5,831 nt of DNA from Acidobacteriota bacterium (lineage in GTDB: Bacteria > Acidobacteriota > UBA6911 > RPQK01 > JAPXNP01), in NCBI GenBank assembly GCA_030614585.1, contig JAUWTT010000283.1, forward strand, positions 1 through 5,831, written 5' to 3'. A program made the position numbers and the translations under genes. Under the pieces are notes generated by a model. That model searched no databases. It was not told where the DNA came from and saw nothing but the letters and a program-made list of their open reading frames with translations. Shown piece after piece: positions 5,701-5,831 of this stretch (the first letter of the stretch is position 1; every line of letters begins with the position of its first letter).

Positions 5701-5831
5701 TCAGAAGGTCTTTATGTATTCGATCAAGTCATTCAGCTGATCCTTCGTTAGATCATTAGTGACGCTGTGCTGGTCGTACGGGTTGTAGACAGTCCAGATT
5801 TCCTCCAATGTCTGGGAGATTCCATTGTGCA
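5701..5831 (-). CDS. C-terminal end of a probable c-type cytochrome (partial)
   Basis: The minus strand is open from the right edge to TGA at 5701-5703 and encodes 42 residues. They include TLEEIWTVYNPYDQHSVTND and end LTKDQLNDLIEYIKTF. The pattern HNG-x(3)-TLEE(I/V)-x-YNP-x-D-H-x-(V/T)-LT-x-Q-x-DL-x-x-(Y/F)-(I/L)-K is what is usually seen at the end of cytochrome c domains in di-haem or peroxidase-like electron carriers. The haem-binding CxxCH motif would lie beyond the window and cannot be checked. The gene converges on the hydrolase, with 52 bases between the stops and no convincing shared terminator. Confidence 0.6.
   Translation of the reverse strand, partial: HNGISQTLEEIWTVYNPYDQHSVTNDLTKDQLNDLIEYIKTF

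Overview
The window (5,831 bases) looks like a stretch of chromosome from an uncultured Gram-negative bacterium. It carries a secreted hydrolase with a classical signal peptide, the tail of a probable c-type cytochrome, two type II toxin-antitoxin modules and relics of an orphan four-helix-bundle (23S rRNA intervening-sequence type) gene. That mix is common in Acidobacteriota, Planctomycetota and related metagenomic lineages, but the phylum cannot be settled from this sequence. All product names come from recognising motifs by eye; no database search was run.

Left part (1-2330): the 3' end of an unidentified plus-strand gene (1-62) is followed by an accessory patch in which every gene is on the minus strand. 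Read in the minus direction, the patch holds: the decayed N-terminal half of a four-helix-bundle gene (about 2137 to 2010), a higBA-type module (toxin 1577-1912, then antitoxin 1244-1573), a 170-200 base spacer without a recognisable gene, a vapBC module (822-1031 and 446-841), and the C-terminal half of a four-helix-bundle gene (445 to 193, with one frameshift). The two halves join at the same point of the protein fold and together give about the usual family length. The simplest reading is one resident gene split by about 1.5 kb of toxin-antitoxin DNA. Related repeats of about 28 bases (115-142 and 2191-2218) bracket the patch.

Both toxin-antitoxin modules have a sigma70-like promoter with a 17-base spacer whose -10 box lies only 6-7 bases before the first plausible ATG, which predicts leaderless transcripts. 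The higBA promoter is enclosed in a perfect inverted repeat (10-base arms, 6-base centre), a strong candidate for the autoregulatory operator.

Right part (2360-5831): a GT-B fold glycosyltransferase of the GT1/MGT type (2360-3601, plus) and, after a 163-base gap with its own promoter, a secreted alpha-amino-acid ester hydrolase-like enzyme of the CocE/NonD family (3765-5648, plus). The hydrolase keeps the Ser-Asp-His triad and the three-acid carboxylate cluster that marks beta-lactam-type alpha-amino-acid ester hydrolases. A convergent minus-strand gene, probably a c-type cytochrome, ends at 5701 and runs off the right edge. No tRNA, rRNA, CRISPR array, transposase or clear intrinsic terminator was seen.
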